A stretch of DNA of 64,000 nt from Synanceia verrucosa (GCA_029721515.1 CM056561.1:17966635-18030634); one strand, 5' to 3'; positions 34,881 through 48,321 are shown, numbered from the stretch's first letter. Program-made: numbers and translations. The notes: generated from the sequence alone by a model not told the origin.

Positions 34881-36149
34881 CATTTGATAACAGCTTGTAT
34901 ATCTTTTTTTTCTCTTGAATTGTTTGCTTGTGAAATTAGCAGCTTGAGTTTCTTTTTGAAATGATTCATATTTTCCTGACCGAACAGTGTTGTGCACGCT
35001 GACCAACAGATGAAATGATGGACTACAAACATGCATTAGACCAACCAAACCAAAGCAGTGGTATCACTTTGATTACATTATTAGCAATTAGTATAATTTT
35101 AATTCTAGGTATTAATATAATTTATAGAATGAACCAGGTAATAATAAATCATAAAAAATACTATTCAACATACAATTTCCAATAAAATTGAGCTTTTCTT
35201 TCACATAAATTTTTCCTATAATTAATACCAAACTACAGTTTCTTTTCAGCAGACTTCGAAGGACATAAAAACAATATTCCAGGAAACTATTCAGAAGTTA
35301 CAGACCCATGTAACGCTTTACCAAAGTATATCATATTTAAATTCATAATACCTTCATCCATTACAAGTTTTTAAATCCATTGATAGATTCAGTGCGACAA
35401 AGGACAGCATCCTCATACTGTACATTACCCTGCATTTCTTTTTTTTTTTACCTTTATGACTTTTAGCTACACCTCAAAGATACATCTTCTTGTCAGACTT
35501 TATTGCTTTCCTGTGAACGCTGCCGCTGTTGCTGCAAGATGGTATCATAACAATTAAACATATTTCCTCCAGCTCTATTATTTCAAGGCTATTAAAAATA
35601 ATTGCCTTCCAAATTCATAAACATTTCATGCAATTCATCTCTTTTTGAGCAATCAGGTCCTCAATTACCTCCACCCATCAAATCTCTGTTTTATAATGGC
35701 CAACTGACATTTGATGGCAAATGGGAAAAAGCACATGGGCACTGTGCTGATTTGAATGCTGTGACACCAACTTGCCCCCTATTGTTGGAAATGAGCAGGC
35801 AATCACGTTGTTCATCAGATGACTCCTAATGCAGTTAAAGTATTCAGCTATAATTTCTCCCTGCATTTATAATTACTGTCAAAGACCACACACCTCAGTG
35901 AGCAGATTAAAGCTATAAATTATTTAGTGCCTTTCTTTGCCGATGGATCCCTGATTTGTCTGTAGGGCCATTATGTTTAGAGGAGCAACTTATTCTAAAC
36001 TGAAGCTTTGCTCGTCAGATGCAGCAGAATGCTTTGCAAGGGCCAACAATTTGAAGGGAGTCTTTTCTACAAACAAAAGGGGAGACATTTTATTGATTTT
36101 ATTATTGGTTCTACACGATTCCCTCTGTGTAGATACAATTACTTAGTGC
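34881..36149. other. Downstream non-coding DNA, candidate regulatory stretch at 35600-36060
   Basis: AT-rich sequence after the 3' UTR. The part from about 35600 to 36060 is of mixed, non-repetitive composition with many short transcription-factor-like motifs and no coding frame; conservation could not be tested. Confidence 0.4.
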
Positions 36150-36156
36150 ATATATA

Positions 36157-36212
<56 letters not shown>

Positions 36213-36318
36213 TGTGTATATATATATATATACGTGTATATATATACACGTATATATATATATACATATATATATACACGTATATATATATATATATACA
36301 TACACACACACATACTGT
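36150..36318. repeat. Long compound (GT)/(TA)/(CA) microsatellite with internal palindromes
   Basis: A GT run passes into (TA)n with TACGTG/CACGTA interruptions and ends in a CA run, so the whole tract is roughly self-complementary. The 22 bases at 36231-36252 are a perfect palindrome. Apparent tyrosine/isoleucine-rich open frames on both strands are translations of this repeat. Confidence 0.95.
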
Positions 36319-36689
36319 ATATTTTCACTTGAGGCTAAGAAAAGAAAAATGCTAAATGGCTGTAATCTAAATTTAAAGCAAACTTTATAAGGTTAATATG
36401 CAGCAATCATTTGAAGGCAAATTAAACTGTAGTGGTTGCAAAATCAAAATACACATCAGCTGCTCTGGTTTTTCAAATAAACATATTGGCCTCTAATAGG
36501 AATATCTGAATTATTTAATACGATAAACTTCAGGTAACACGTCACAGGTAATTAAGTGAAATAAACCCATCATTTTTTTGTGCTTTATATGAATTCATTT
36601 TGGATGTTTGCATATTAACACAGTTAATCGCACTGTATATATCTAACATGTCATGGCTAATTACAGAGCAGAAGCTGCTTTCTGCAATT

Positions 36690-36691
<2 letters not shown>

Positions 36692-36749
<58 letters not shown>
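36692..36749. repeat. (AC)29 microsatellite
   Basis: 58 bases of uninterrupted AC. Confidence 0.95.
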
Positions 36750-36752
<3 letters not shown>

Positions 36753-39700
36753 TGATTTAAACTGATTGATTAGGAGGGATATAATAAGCACAATAACATG
36801 CTCATACAGGGACAGACTTTATATGAAGAATGTAGTGAATGAAACTAAAAACTATATCTTGTCAGAACATCTAAACTTAAACCATATTGCCTGGATAAGA
36901 AAGGAAAAAAACTGAACATAAAATTCATTTTAACTGTAGTTAAAAATAAATTCATTTCATAGATTTTTGCCCCTTCCATTAGACGGCCCTGTGCTGCAGC
37001 TGCTGAATATTGTAAAATAAAGTACCATGAACATTAAGCTCTAACGTTATTCCCATACAGTTCTTCAACCATGTGTTGTGCATGCATATGTAGATACTTC
37101 TGAGACACCATGCATGGTCTTAATAATAAATAACCTAAAAGTACTGTAAAACTAAAAAAAATGTAAAAACTAAAACTATGAAAGTCAAAACTAAAATAAA
37201 ACAAAACAAATTTAGAATTCAATACTAATAATGTTGGTCCTGTCAGTACAGTTCATCTCACTAAGAGAAAATGTAGTTTAAAGACATGGTGGAGCCAATC
37301 CAAATATACAGACCATACATACACGATTTATTATCCCCACTATTAGCATCATTGATTTACTAGCTGTGAAGCTGTTTTGAAATGTCTGTAGTACTCACAT
37401 TTTCCCAGCTTGGGGTTACTTTCTAAAACAGTCCTAATAAGTTCTAATAGCTTAGTTGAAAAATCAAATTATGCATATAAGTACACTTGCGCTGCAGACG
37501 CAGTGAAACCCGGCCTTTGCAAAATTGACGCCAGCTCGCATTTGCAAATCCTTTGTCAATCTGCCATTAAACATGCTATCAAATAATGATAAGTGTACGC
37601 TCCTTGCTCGCGCTGGCATGCCTCTCCCTGATGCTGATGTGCTGTAATGGGGCAAATGTGCATCAGAATTTGCCTGCTTGGATACACACAAAACATTTAC
37701 ACTGTGCCTGACTTTGCTTCGCCCTGTGCCAGACAAGCATGGATTCTCTGCATCATCTGGCCTGTAAACCAGAGGAGGAGGAGGAGGAGGAGGAGGAGGG
37801 GGGTTGAAAATGTTCATCACACAGCAGCAGGGTAATGACTAGCTCATGTGTTTAATGAAGGGCTCTAGAACTTATAGCTATAATGACCCACATCCTAACT
37901 CCCTTTTCTCCCATTTATTCTCCCCAAAGTCCTCAGGTTATTGCGTCCCTCTGAGAAATATCCCAGAAAGAGCATTACATCCCTCCATTCCTTTTCACAG
38001 AGGTATCAGAACATTTGTCCTTTTACCTGCATTGTGCTACTGCAGATCTACTGACACGATATTATTCTCAAAAACGTTGAGGAGCAAATACTCTGCACAT
38101 AAAAGCAGTGATGAATGATGTACCTAAATGCCGTACCTCCTCGCTAAATAATAAGCTGTAAAATATGATTTATAATGAATTCAGCCTCCTGAGAATGTGA
38201 GCTCATACAAGACAAAGAGGAATGCATGTATGTCTGCTCTCCTACATACATCATATCTTCCAAATAGCCCATAGTCCTCCGCTGTTAATGGTGTTGCTTC
38301 AAATATGCTAATTAAGCAAAAAATAAGTGATGAATGGAATACATTTGATCAATCAAGTAGGCCTAAGCCCCTGGTGCTGCATATTCATTGTACATCATGA
38401 ATATGAAACCAAAGTCATTTATCAAATATCAGTTGCACATTTGTATCTTATTAATCATACATGCTGAAACTTCTGTCTTGTCAGAAAAGCTGAAGGTTGA
38501 TGAAGCACTTGCGAAAAAGGATTAAACTCGGGGAACTCGCCGTAGTGCTGCACTCATAATGCATGAGGTATTTTCAAACTTCCAGAATCTTAAGCAGTCA
38601 GTCGATCCTCGCTCCAGATGACGTTCAGATGATTCTGACCCCTTTCTTTTTTTATGTTTTTTAGATATTCACTTGTAATGATTGCCGAATAGTTACAGAC
38701 ACTACTCTTTTGCCTCGAAAAAGGGTTATTAATGAATTTTATAACTTTACCAATGAGTCAGACTTTGAGTTTATACCAAAAACTCAAATGTCACCCCTTT
38801 AAGTCTTTTAGCGAACACTAAGCAATAGCTAATATTTTCTACTATTCCACCATTGTCTTCTGGTAACAAGTCACGTTGCGATATTTCATTGGACCAATTT
38901 CAGAAATTGTTGTCCCTATTAGTTATTTAGACACATAAACATGGGAATGGCATATTATGGTCACATGTGTGTCTTTTTCATGTGTTATTATTAAACTATC
39001 ATTACATTTTGTACCCTTATGAAATGTAAAATTCCACAGAAATATAAAAAATAACAGTAATATTGTATCAAAACAACCTATTGTATTTCATCCATGGCAT
39101 ATTGCAACTACTACATTTTAACCCAGTGTTTTTTGGTGCCAAATGTGGGATTTTAGTGGCTGCTTTTCAAAGTACAGCGTAAATGATTTTATTTTTGTAT
39201 CAATACAAATGAATGGATTTCCCTGAAGAAACATTTAGGGTGACAGTGACTACTGAAATAAAAAGTGATGCATGCTGTTGTGAAGCAACAAAAATAAATA
39301 ATTGATTCATAACAAGCAAATAAACATGACTAAATAAATCAAATCCCCTTCTTTTTTTAGCTGATTTATGATTTCAATTTAAAAAACAGGTTGCATTAGC
39401 CGTGGTCAAACCTCTGTGTAACAATGTGTGGAGGCTTTCATTGCCATCATATAGTGGATGAGAGAACTAACACTTGATTGCCAGCAGTTCATCAGTGCAT
39501 CCTTCATATTTGTCACCCAGCCTGCCTCAAGGCAGTGTGCTAGCTCAAATTGAAGCTGACATCTTCCAAATATGAAAGCAACAAATCACACATTTTTATT
39601 GGGCTTAATCTCCAGCCCAGCCCCTTGCAGACGTCAGCACAATCATGGACGCTGCTCTAATTCTTGCCGACTGGCTGCTTGTGCCTCCCAAGCATCTCTG

Positions 39701-40053
39701 GATTCACAGAGCAAAGGCAAATGGCCGAGCACCAGAGACAGGGGTGACACCTACGCTTATTAGGAGGCTTTAATGTGGTGGTAAGAACATGTGCAACTCG
39801 CGGAACAAGAGCGTGCTTTGAGGAATCCATGGATGAGCTGTAAATAGAGATCATATCAGGGAGCATGCTCAGACATATTGGATATTGACACGGATTAAAA
39901 CCAGGTGTATGTTTGCTCAGAAATATTATCATTATTTGGTTGTTTTGACTTTAGCAGGGAATGGGAGTGAATGGGAGTTTTTTTTCTGACATGTTAAAAA
40001 AACTATCATCTAAAGCCTTTTGAAGACCCAGTAGGAGCTGCACAAACTCAGAT
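36750..40053. other. Intergenic non-coding DNA, no gene seen
   Basis: No exon recognised. It contains an (AGG)n repeat at 37771-37803, a POU-like palindrome ATTTGCAAAT at 37540-37549 followed by a SOX-like CTTTGTC at 37551-37557, and TAATTA at 38309-38314. The interval 38640-39400 is AT-rich with nothing recognisable. Confidence 0.5.
37771..37803 (+). repeat. (AGG)n microsatellite
   Basis: About nine AGG units followed by a short G run. The poly-proline in a minus-strand frame is the translation of this repeat. Confidence 0.9.
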
Positions 40054-40087
40054 AAGCTGACTCAAGTGATGTCGCTTGAGTCAGCTT
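40054..40087. promoter_or_regulatory. 13-bp perfect inverted repeat containing paired AP-1/Maf-type sites
   Basis: Arms aagctgactcaag (40054-40066) and cttgagtcagctt (40075-40087) are exact reverse complements with an 8-base spacer. Each arm contains an exact AP-1 heptamer (TGACTCA at 40058-40064, TGAGTCA at 40077-40083), and a Maf half-site TGCTGAC follows at 40095-40101. It may be a regulatory dyad or simply a chance or transposon-derived hairpin. Confidence 0.4.
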
Positions 40088-40383
40088 CAGTTGGTGCTGA
40101 CCACTACAAGATAGAAAATGAAAAAATAATCTGTGATCAGAATTAGCGAGAAGTGTGTTTAGCGAAGTGATACCAGCTTCTTGAGGCTGCATTAGTTTAG
40201 ATTTTGTTTAATTATCATTTCATTGTAATCACAAATATATTTTTTCCTGCTTTCCTATGTAGTGCATATTGTGTTTTTTTGAACACATAACATTTAAGTT
40301 TATGTTTGTTTTTCACTATGAATTGTAATTTAATTCCAAAGTTTCAAACTTAAGTATTTATTTGTGACAATGTGATTGATGAA

Positions 40384-40438
40384 ATGAAATTCCCCCAATG
40401 GGGGATAAATAAAAATATATTCTATTCTATTCTATTCT
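40384..40438 (+). mobile_element. 3' tail of a non-LTR retrotransposon (L2/CR1-type)
   Basis: 'gaaattcccccaatggggga' forms a 5-bp C/G stem with a 3-base loop and is followed by 'taaataaaaatata' and tandem TATTC units to 40438. This is the same layout as the minus-strand tail at 7938-8127. The body upstream is not recognisable, so the insertion is severely 5'-truncated. Confidence 0.6.
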
Positions 40439-40609
40439 CTAGAAGTTGGTCCCAGTAGAGTTAGCGGCTCAAATGGTCACTTGATCTGGTAATGACAGGA
40501 AGCAGAAACAACCAAGACGTGGCGCCTCCACAGAAGGATAAAATAGTCTTCGCTTTGGTTAAGGTTGTGTTGTTGAAACCGTTGGAGGTGTTTAATTAAC
40601 GCGTTCAGT

Positions 40610-40715
40610 GCAGATATATTCCTGTCTTTCTTTTGCTCACGCAAAATGAATGACATTTAATTGTGATTAATCACAATAAATTGTGATTAAATATGTAAAT
40701 TGTTTGACAGCACTA
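40610..40715. mobile_element. Probable hAT-like MITE remnant
   Basis: Repeated 'tgtgattaatcacaataaat' and 'tgtgattaa' blocks end in 'attgtttgacagcacta', which resembles the 'TTTGACAGCCCTA' end of teleost elements rich in GATTAATCGC. The opposite end was not found. Confidence 0.45.
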
Positions 40716-41734
40716 TATATAATATATAACATAATATTTACAGTATTATAGTACATGTATATATAGTACATTAACTTCTACTACCATAATGCATGCAGGT
40801 TTTAACTTGGATAAAAAAATGTGTGAAACAAAACCATCTATGGCCCTGCTGCATTGATTTTGATAAAAACAGTGCCGTAGGGGCATTTTAAGGAAAGAAA
40901 CTACAGTTCAGCACAGATGTAGTTGGTGCAGACTCACTGCTACCTCCTGCATTGTAAGATGTGTGGACGACACACAGACACACAGCTCTCAAGAGCAAAA
41001 CACATCCTAGCAAGAAACCATAAAGACTGGGAGCTGCTGGGAGCAAACAGAAACCCAGTCACTTTGTGTCACATTCTAGCCAACAGAAAGCCATTTTTCG
41101 CAAAGGCTCTGATACCAGAGTGTGCCAGCGGGTGTGACAAGGGGCCTTTAAATGTTCTTCAAAGATAAAGTGAACTAAACAGCCAGTGCCAACAGGAACA
41201 AGATAGTCATTGACTACACTTTCTGTAGGACCAGTTACCCAGAGATGTATTGTTGGTGTAATGTCCAGTTTGACAAAATTTAGCTTGTTTGACCGCTGAC
41301 ATTATAAGACTGGTATCAAGTATGTCTGATAATGTTTTTTTTCCATTCTGGATGAGGTCAGGAGCAGAGAATAATTAGAGATATTTTCTGTCCCTAAAGC
41401 CCAAAAAGTAGCAACTTTTTTCCCCATTTGTCTACTAAGCAGAAATGCCTGCTTTGCCACCAGCGTTCATAAAGTTTGAATTTTAATAAAATGCAATAAA
41501 AAAAATTTTTTAAAAACAAAAAATGTCACATAAGTCTCAGCAAAACAACAAATGCTTTGTTTCTGTTTATTTTTTTAGACCTGCACTATCTTATTTTTCT
41601 ATTTTTCTGCAGCAGAAACAAACTTTATTCATGACATATTATCTATCATCTACTGCATGTGGTCAGCAGACACAAAGGAACATTAATATTCATATGGCAT
41701 CATGTTTCAGGACACTTCGCAAAGGTTAGTCTAA

Positions 41735-42300
41735 AATTGGCACTTCTTTTAGCTCTGTTTTTGGGCTCCACCTGCTTCTGAGGGACATATCTGGCTCTTT
41801 AGGTGCTAAATGCTAAATGCTATTCCTTACCAGCGAATAGCTAACATTGTTTGATATATTAGTGACCTCTCTGTTATGGATAATCATTTCATCTATTGCT
41901 AATATATAGATATTGAATAGAATAAATATAGGTAGCGTTCAAGATCTAAAGAGTAGAGGAGCATGGCTTTTTAAGTGTTTGAAACGCCACAGTATTTACT
42001 TCCTTGTTGAATTCTGTTGAAACTTGGGGAAAATGATGAAACTCACAGCTGTGTTTTCAGATTTTCAGAATTACACAGATGAGCCCAAGGAGGAGCTGTG
42101 CGGCATCTGTTTGCTCATTTACGTGTAAAACACAAAACATCAGACATGACTGATCTCACTTTGACAAAACTTGGAAAATGATGCATCTCACCACTGCTTC
42201 CTGGCATTAAGAATTACACTGATTGGTCCAAGGGGAAATTACATTTCAAAATAAAGTGACACATTTGTTGCTGATTGGCCCAGATGGGGACATTTTTAGG
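41735..42300 (+). repeat. Teleost interspersed repeat with internal duplication
   Basis: 'tgggctccacctgcttctga', 'gggacatatctggctcttta' and 'gctaaatgct' followed by 'tagctaacattgt' match a repeat I recognise from percomorph genomes. Further in, 42017-42090 and 42160-42233 are diverged copies of one another (shared aaacttgg, aaaatgatg, ctcac, agaattacac, ccaagg). Confidence 0.5.
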
Positions 42301-43092
42301 GACAGCGATGATTACTGTTACTTTGTCTTACTCATTTAAATCTGCAGAGGGCGGAATATGGAAGTTTTGAATCACTTTTGTTTCGACATTCAGCTGCAAA
42401 AACACTTTAAAAAAAACCAAAACATTATAGTGCAGTGAGGTATAACAATTATAAATTGCACTAAAGAGCCTGGAAAGAATTTGACTGTCAGCACTGTGCA
42501 AGGTCGTCCTCGCTGTAAACTAACAACCAGAATTGGATGGGATTGGATTTGGACCCCTCAGACATCATCAGGAGAATTCAGGCTTTGTTGGCTCTGTTGC
42601 AGCCAGCAGTCAACAAGGGCACATGAATGCTTTCTTTTTTTTGCCATGATAAATTTGTTAGCTAGCTGAAGCATTTTTCCCCACTTTTTCATAACAAGCA
42701 CATACTGTGTTCACACCTTCCTATTATTAGATCACTTCCTGACTTGCAGCCGTGTTGACCTTAAAGCCAGAAATGCTTATTGCTCACTTGTATTGGGCGG
42801 GAAGGTATATTGCTGCTGCTACCTCATAACAAACAATGACCTTGATTGATTGACAAGTGTTTTTCACAATCTGCTGCTTTGTAGATACAATGTAACAAAT
42901 TTCACTTTGAATAAGTTGGATCCAAACTCCAGCGAGAAGCAACATGGTGGCAGTGATGCTCAAAAAGTAAAAGTCTGTAACATGTGACATAATGCCCGAC
43001 AGAGCAGTATTATTTTAACGACTGAGTGTTCTCATTTTCTCTTGTCTATCAGTCAGGCTGCGTGGATGGTGGCCAGGAGGGGGATGGGGGCT

Positions 43093-43118
43093 GATGGATG
43101 GATGGATGGGGGGGGGGG
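43093..43118. repeat. (GATG)n and poly(G) tract
   Basis: Four GATG units followed by a run of eleven or so G. Confidence 0.9.
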
Positions 43119-46100
43119 TTTAGTACAGAGCTCTCCACCTCTTGCCCTCCTCTGCTGTCATCTGTTGCCCCACAGCAGGCCAGAGGTTGTTGGCGTTTTG
43201 CTCACTTGTAATCCGTCTCACTGTCTGGCTGCCGGCTCTCGGGTCACCTGTCACTCAATTTGACATGAATCAGCATTGACGCCAGCAGATTTAAGCTATT
43301 TCTCTCAGTCTGTAAACACAGCTTGGGTCCACGGGCCTCTAGCAAAAATAAAACAACAACAAACAGAAAAAAAACACAGCCCAGCCAAAACTACTGAATG
43401 TTAGCTAATGACCCATGAGAGCTTGAAGATGGTTAGACGTGTTCCCTTTTTTCTCTTTCTTTTGGGCTATAACTCCAATTAAATGTGGAATGGTAATCAG
43501 GTTGTGTTAATGTGACATGACATGCTGATGCAACTCACTTTTTCAGGCCCAGATGAGGACAGAGTTTCAGAGTGAGAAAACACGTGGAGTAAATCTCCCA
43601 TCAAGCTGACACATTATGGTTTAATGATAAAAGATAGATTGGAGAATGAAATATGTACCATCCTCAAGATGCAGTGAGTTTCCACCAATCTGAGAACGTT
43701 CAAAAAAGCACATTATTTATTATTATTGACTTTATTGGTAATTTAAAGCTTAAGACATATTAATGTTGGTGTTGGAGAACTATGGTGGAATTATTGTAAC
43801 GTAAAAACGTGAAAGGCTCTTTCTCAAGCCAGTGTTTGGTTTGTCCATTCTGGGCTTCTGTAAAAATGGTGAAGCAACATGGATGACTCTGCTAATAGAT
43901 CCCTAAAAAATTTACATACATTCCTTTAAATTATCTGAATGCATGTTTCATAACTGCCTGGTAAATTACAAATAATGATGCACAGAGTTAAACTTAAGTC
44001 TCACTTAAATGGCCGTTTTGACAATACCCTCAATCCCCGTGAAGGTTTGAAATATGCCGCCTGTCCAGCCGTACGTGTGAACTCATGCCACAAAGTCATA
44101 ACGGCTTCTGAATTTATGAAAAGGCTACCTCATCATGCGTGAATAGCAGCCGTGCCATCAGAGAGAGAACAAAATGACACTGGTGAAACTAAATGTCTAG
44201 AAGTCTCGCTCACTGAGCGTGCTGTAACACATAGACACCATTGCAGGTGTCCATGTTTTTATGCAGAACATGCATTGAATATCAGAGAAGCTAAATTGAT
44301 CCAATGATGCAAACATAAGCAACAGCGACCGTTTGAGCCGCTGAGACAGTTGTCACTGTGGTCAAGATTCAGACGTGGACATGTGCAGTCTTAAAAAGCC
44401 AGCCACTGTGCAGACAGGGAAATCAATACAGCATTTTGTTATCTATCTCTATCTTACAACTTAAAAGAGAAGGATTATATGTCATAGAGTGAGCCCAGGC
44501 AGACTTAGGCGTACATCTATCATTGTAGAGAGTCACAGGCCTTTTCCTGTGTAAATCATGTGTCACATGAGCGGCAAGTTCATTCTCCGGCCATGGAATA
44601 CATTTAGGCCTTGGACACCGACTTCCATTTTTCACTCATGATCGAGTGCCTCCCAGCAGTGCTGGACCTGTATAGTAGATTATTTTCTAACATGACGCCT
44701 TCATTGTTCGTTTTGTTATCGCTGTCCATATCAGATCAAACACTGGGAACCAAAAAATAAAAAATAGCTCGACGCACTAAAACAAGTGATTGATACGTTT
44801 TAATTACTCCACTTCTCTTAGGAGTGCAACTGTCACAGCTGCTGAGGTTTTAATGTGACAAACGCTTGACAGCGAGACAAGAAAGGCAAATGACACACCT
44901 GTGGCAAAGTTGTGAATTTCTCCCACCTGAGCAGTCAGTCAAAGGCTTCGCAACAATCAGCACAACCCTCCCCCAACACCCCCTAAACCAATACCTCAAA
45001 CCGAGGGGAGACAGTGAACGATCCGACTTGGTCGTTTGCAGGACCCACATCCTTGTGGACAGTTTCTGAACCATCTCTCATGTATGTGCTGACCGCGCCA
45101 GGTGGATAAAGTGAAAAGTAGTCTCAGAAAAATATGAGCTGCCACAAGCTGTGATGCATCCTTTCAGGCAAAGATAAAAGGCTGCTGCGGAGGTAAAGTC
45201 CTTGATTGAAAAAAGGGGAAATCTTGTTATTAAAATGTAATGTCCAAGTGATGATTGATTTTACATTAATGGCAGCTATACAGCAAACCATAAAGACATA
45301 AAGAAATTGATCTTCGGCTTCAGTCTCACCTCCTTAACCCTCTTGTGGTTGGCATAAGAAGGCAATCTTGCGGTGTAGCTACTGAGGTGGGAGCTCTATT
45401 CTACAGGTACTGTATATTCTCAGTTATGGGCACAGAGACGAGGCCAGCAGGTAGTCACTCACTCAAGACATCTATATTACATCTGTGAGATGGGGTCTTC
45501 CAGAGACAATCATTCCCGCCGATTTCACTTTCAGCACACAAGAATCATCTTATGCAATGAAAGTATGTGAGTGCTGAAATTGTCAGACAGCTCCCACATC
45601 CTGGCTTTCATCGTCTCTTCCCAAAGCATTTTCGATTTAATTTAAGTGTGCCAGGAAGTGCTTTCATTTTGTTTTAATGAAGTTTTAAAAGTTGGCTGAT
45701 CCATAATGTAAGCTGCTGCCGCTCGGTCCAACTTTCACTTACCTATCATCTGTTCTCTGTGTGATTGCCACAGAATATGACGGCGATGACCTGTCAGCCG
45801 CTACAACGTGTGTGGGATATTCCTGAGTTCACTCAGAAGTTAATCACTGGTGCAGAGGTATAAGTCAGTCCTGCAGTTTCTCCACTGTGATGAAGAGCTG
45901 TAAGTACCAACCTTATCTATTTATCTATATATCTATCTGTCTGAGGTGGATCAAAATGACAATACTGGTGTTCTAAAGCTCAAAGTGGAAATCATAACTG
46001 TTTAATGTCAACATCACATGCATTAACACAAAGGTCACCTTGAATATCCTGAATGTGAGCACGTAGTGTGGGAATTTGGGCTTTTGGAGTTTTGCATTGG

Positions 46101-48321
46101 CAAAAGTGACCCCAAGACTGTGAAACAAAGACACGCTAAATGGCGTCATCTACACAAAGACAATGAGATGTTAACGTCTGTTGTCATGGCATTACGTCGG
46201 TGAATTTAAACAAAGAATTCAATCACATACAGTATCTGCGTCGAAATGGAGAAGGGTCTTAGCTGCCACATCAAAACGGAGACGAAGAGGGGGAAAAAGG
46301 CGTAGCATTTGAAAGCCTAAAGGCTTAAACTAATACAAAAAGTCTAATCAGACTAGCAATCCCTGATGTTAATGAAGGTGTCACACATTGCACAAAGAAA
46401 GTTGTGCCTGGCAATCTTCCATTTTTCGGCTGCCTACACCAGTGACATTTCATCTCACATTCAAAGAGCGCTGAGGCCCCTTAATGAAATGCATAATTAA
46501 CATATTCTAATTGTGCTGAGCACAGTGATGGTTTTGACAGAGCTCACTTTCCATGTCTAATTCAATGCTAATTTAATCTGTTCTTTTCCCGCCGACATGA
46601 CCTTTCTTGATTGAGTTTCACCGCAAAGAATTTTTTGATGGATTGATTTATCAACCTCTTGGAATGCAACAAAAGTGCCAGTTTTAGACAGACGGAGGGG
46701 GAAGACGACAGGCGGAGACGAAATCAGGTGACTGTGGAGGGAAAACAATTTGATATTTTAAAATTAAATGAAGCCAGGCGAGCTATATGGAATTATGTCC
46801 CGTGATGCATTGTGATATTAAAACACTCCGGCACAAAACATAGCATTTTTGAATCCCTGCAGGTCTAATGGCATCATTTCTCAGTCACAAGCAGAACATT
46901 GCTTAAGCCATCGGGCTGGCGTACCTTTAACACGGGGATTAAGAGAAATCTAAAGGCGTCTTTCTGACGGAAAGAGAAAAAGATACCGGCACTATTCATG
47001 GATCTTCTTAATCTGAGTATTTACCAAAGGTTGATGCTGAGTAGGCAGCTAAGAGCATCTCGGCCCACTCAGCTGTTGAAATTCCCATTCTTTTATAATG
47101 GCAAAGAGCGAATGTGATGTAGCCTATATGTAACCTTTGTTAAGCTTTGCACTTCACCAAAACTGTGAGGAAATTTGTTGTAAGCAATAATTTACTTCCC
47201 AAATACATACGCCTTTTCCTTTACAGTCCTTCAGATGTCAGATAATACGTTTGCTCTATTCTAAATGGAAATGGAAACGACAGAAATTCCCTCCAATGTC
47301 TGCTTCCATGTCCCAGTATGAGGCGAAAACCTTAGGTAGTGAAATTAGGGGAGAAAGCCGGGGATGAGGAGAAATGCAGAGCTGTCAGTCAGTCAGTCAG
47401 TGGGAAGGGGGATTATGCAGAGCTCAGAGCGGTAATTGAACACCGTCGGGCCCGCCCTCATTTACATCTCTCCCTTCTGCTGGCTTTGATTGGCAGCTGT
47501 ACATGAAATGCCACATCAGTTGAAAGTATGTTGTGAGCTGGCACTAACAATCCTGTGGCTCCGGGGAGACCTGCCATATTGTAATTTGGTTATCAGGCAT
47601 GAAGGAAATAATTCTAAGTGCCAGGAAATGTGAGGCAGAATAAATGCTTCGTTGCTGCAAGTTGCCCAGGGTGACAGTTCTTATTTAATGTACAAGAGCG
47701 TCCCATTGCCTGTAGATTTGAGCGGAAGGGAGACGTAAACTGAGAGGTGGAGAATTTTCACAAAGGAGATGGGTAAACGGAAGGCTGCAGAGAACAAAAA
47801 CACGGGTAATCAATTTAAAAAAAAATCATTATGCATAATTTTGGGGTCAAGTTTGTACTCTAAATAAAAAATAGATTGTATAATTTGTGTATGGAAAGCC
47901 TTGTACATGAGTTTCCAGACAAAAGGCATGAGCACAGAAGTAATGCAGATTTGAGAGTGCTGTTGCATCATTTGGTTGACATGTAGTGAAAATGGGTCCT
48001 GAACGCAGCCACTTCTCTTAAGTGGCTCCGGTCCTTATTTGTTTTGATGCACTGTTTTTGCATGGGGAGTCTTCTCTCCTGAGATGGAGCTGTCACATTG
48101 TAAAAAAGAAGCCCCCGATGCTGGCAGCAGCCCCCGGGCAAAATGAAAACAAGTAAGTGGCATAGATAAATCATGCCAGCCAACGTCTTGTTGATGAATC
48201 AGATAAGACCAGAGCATCTCAGGAACACTGGGCTTAATGGAGGTCTCACTGGCAGCTGTGGGTGGGTTTATAATGACTGCAGAGAGTTTCTTTTGTTTAC
48301 TTGCAATTATAACACAGATAA

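Noticed and set aside
36008..36355. Tyr/Ile/Val-rich open frames on both strands
   Set aside because: They translate the (GT)/(TA)/(CA) microsatellite.
47386..47402. Tandem CAGT words that could suggest a repeat array
   Set aside because: Only about four copies; no spacers and no CRISPR-like structure anywhere in the window.
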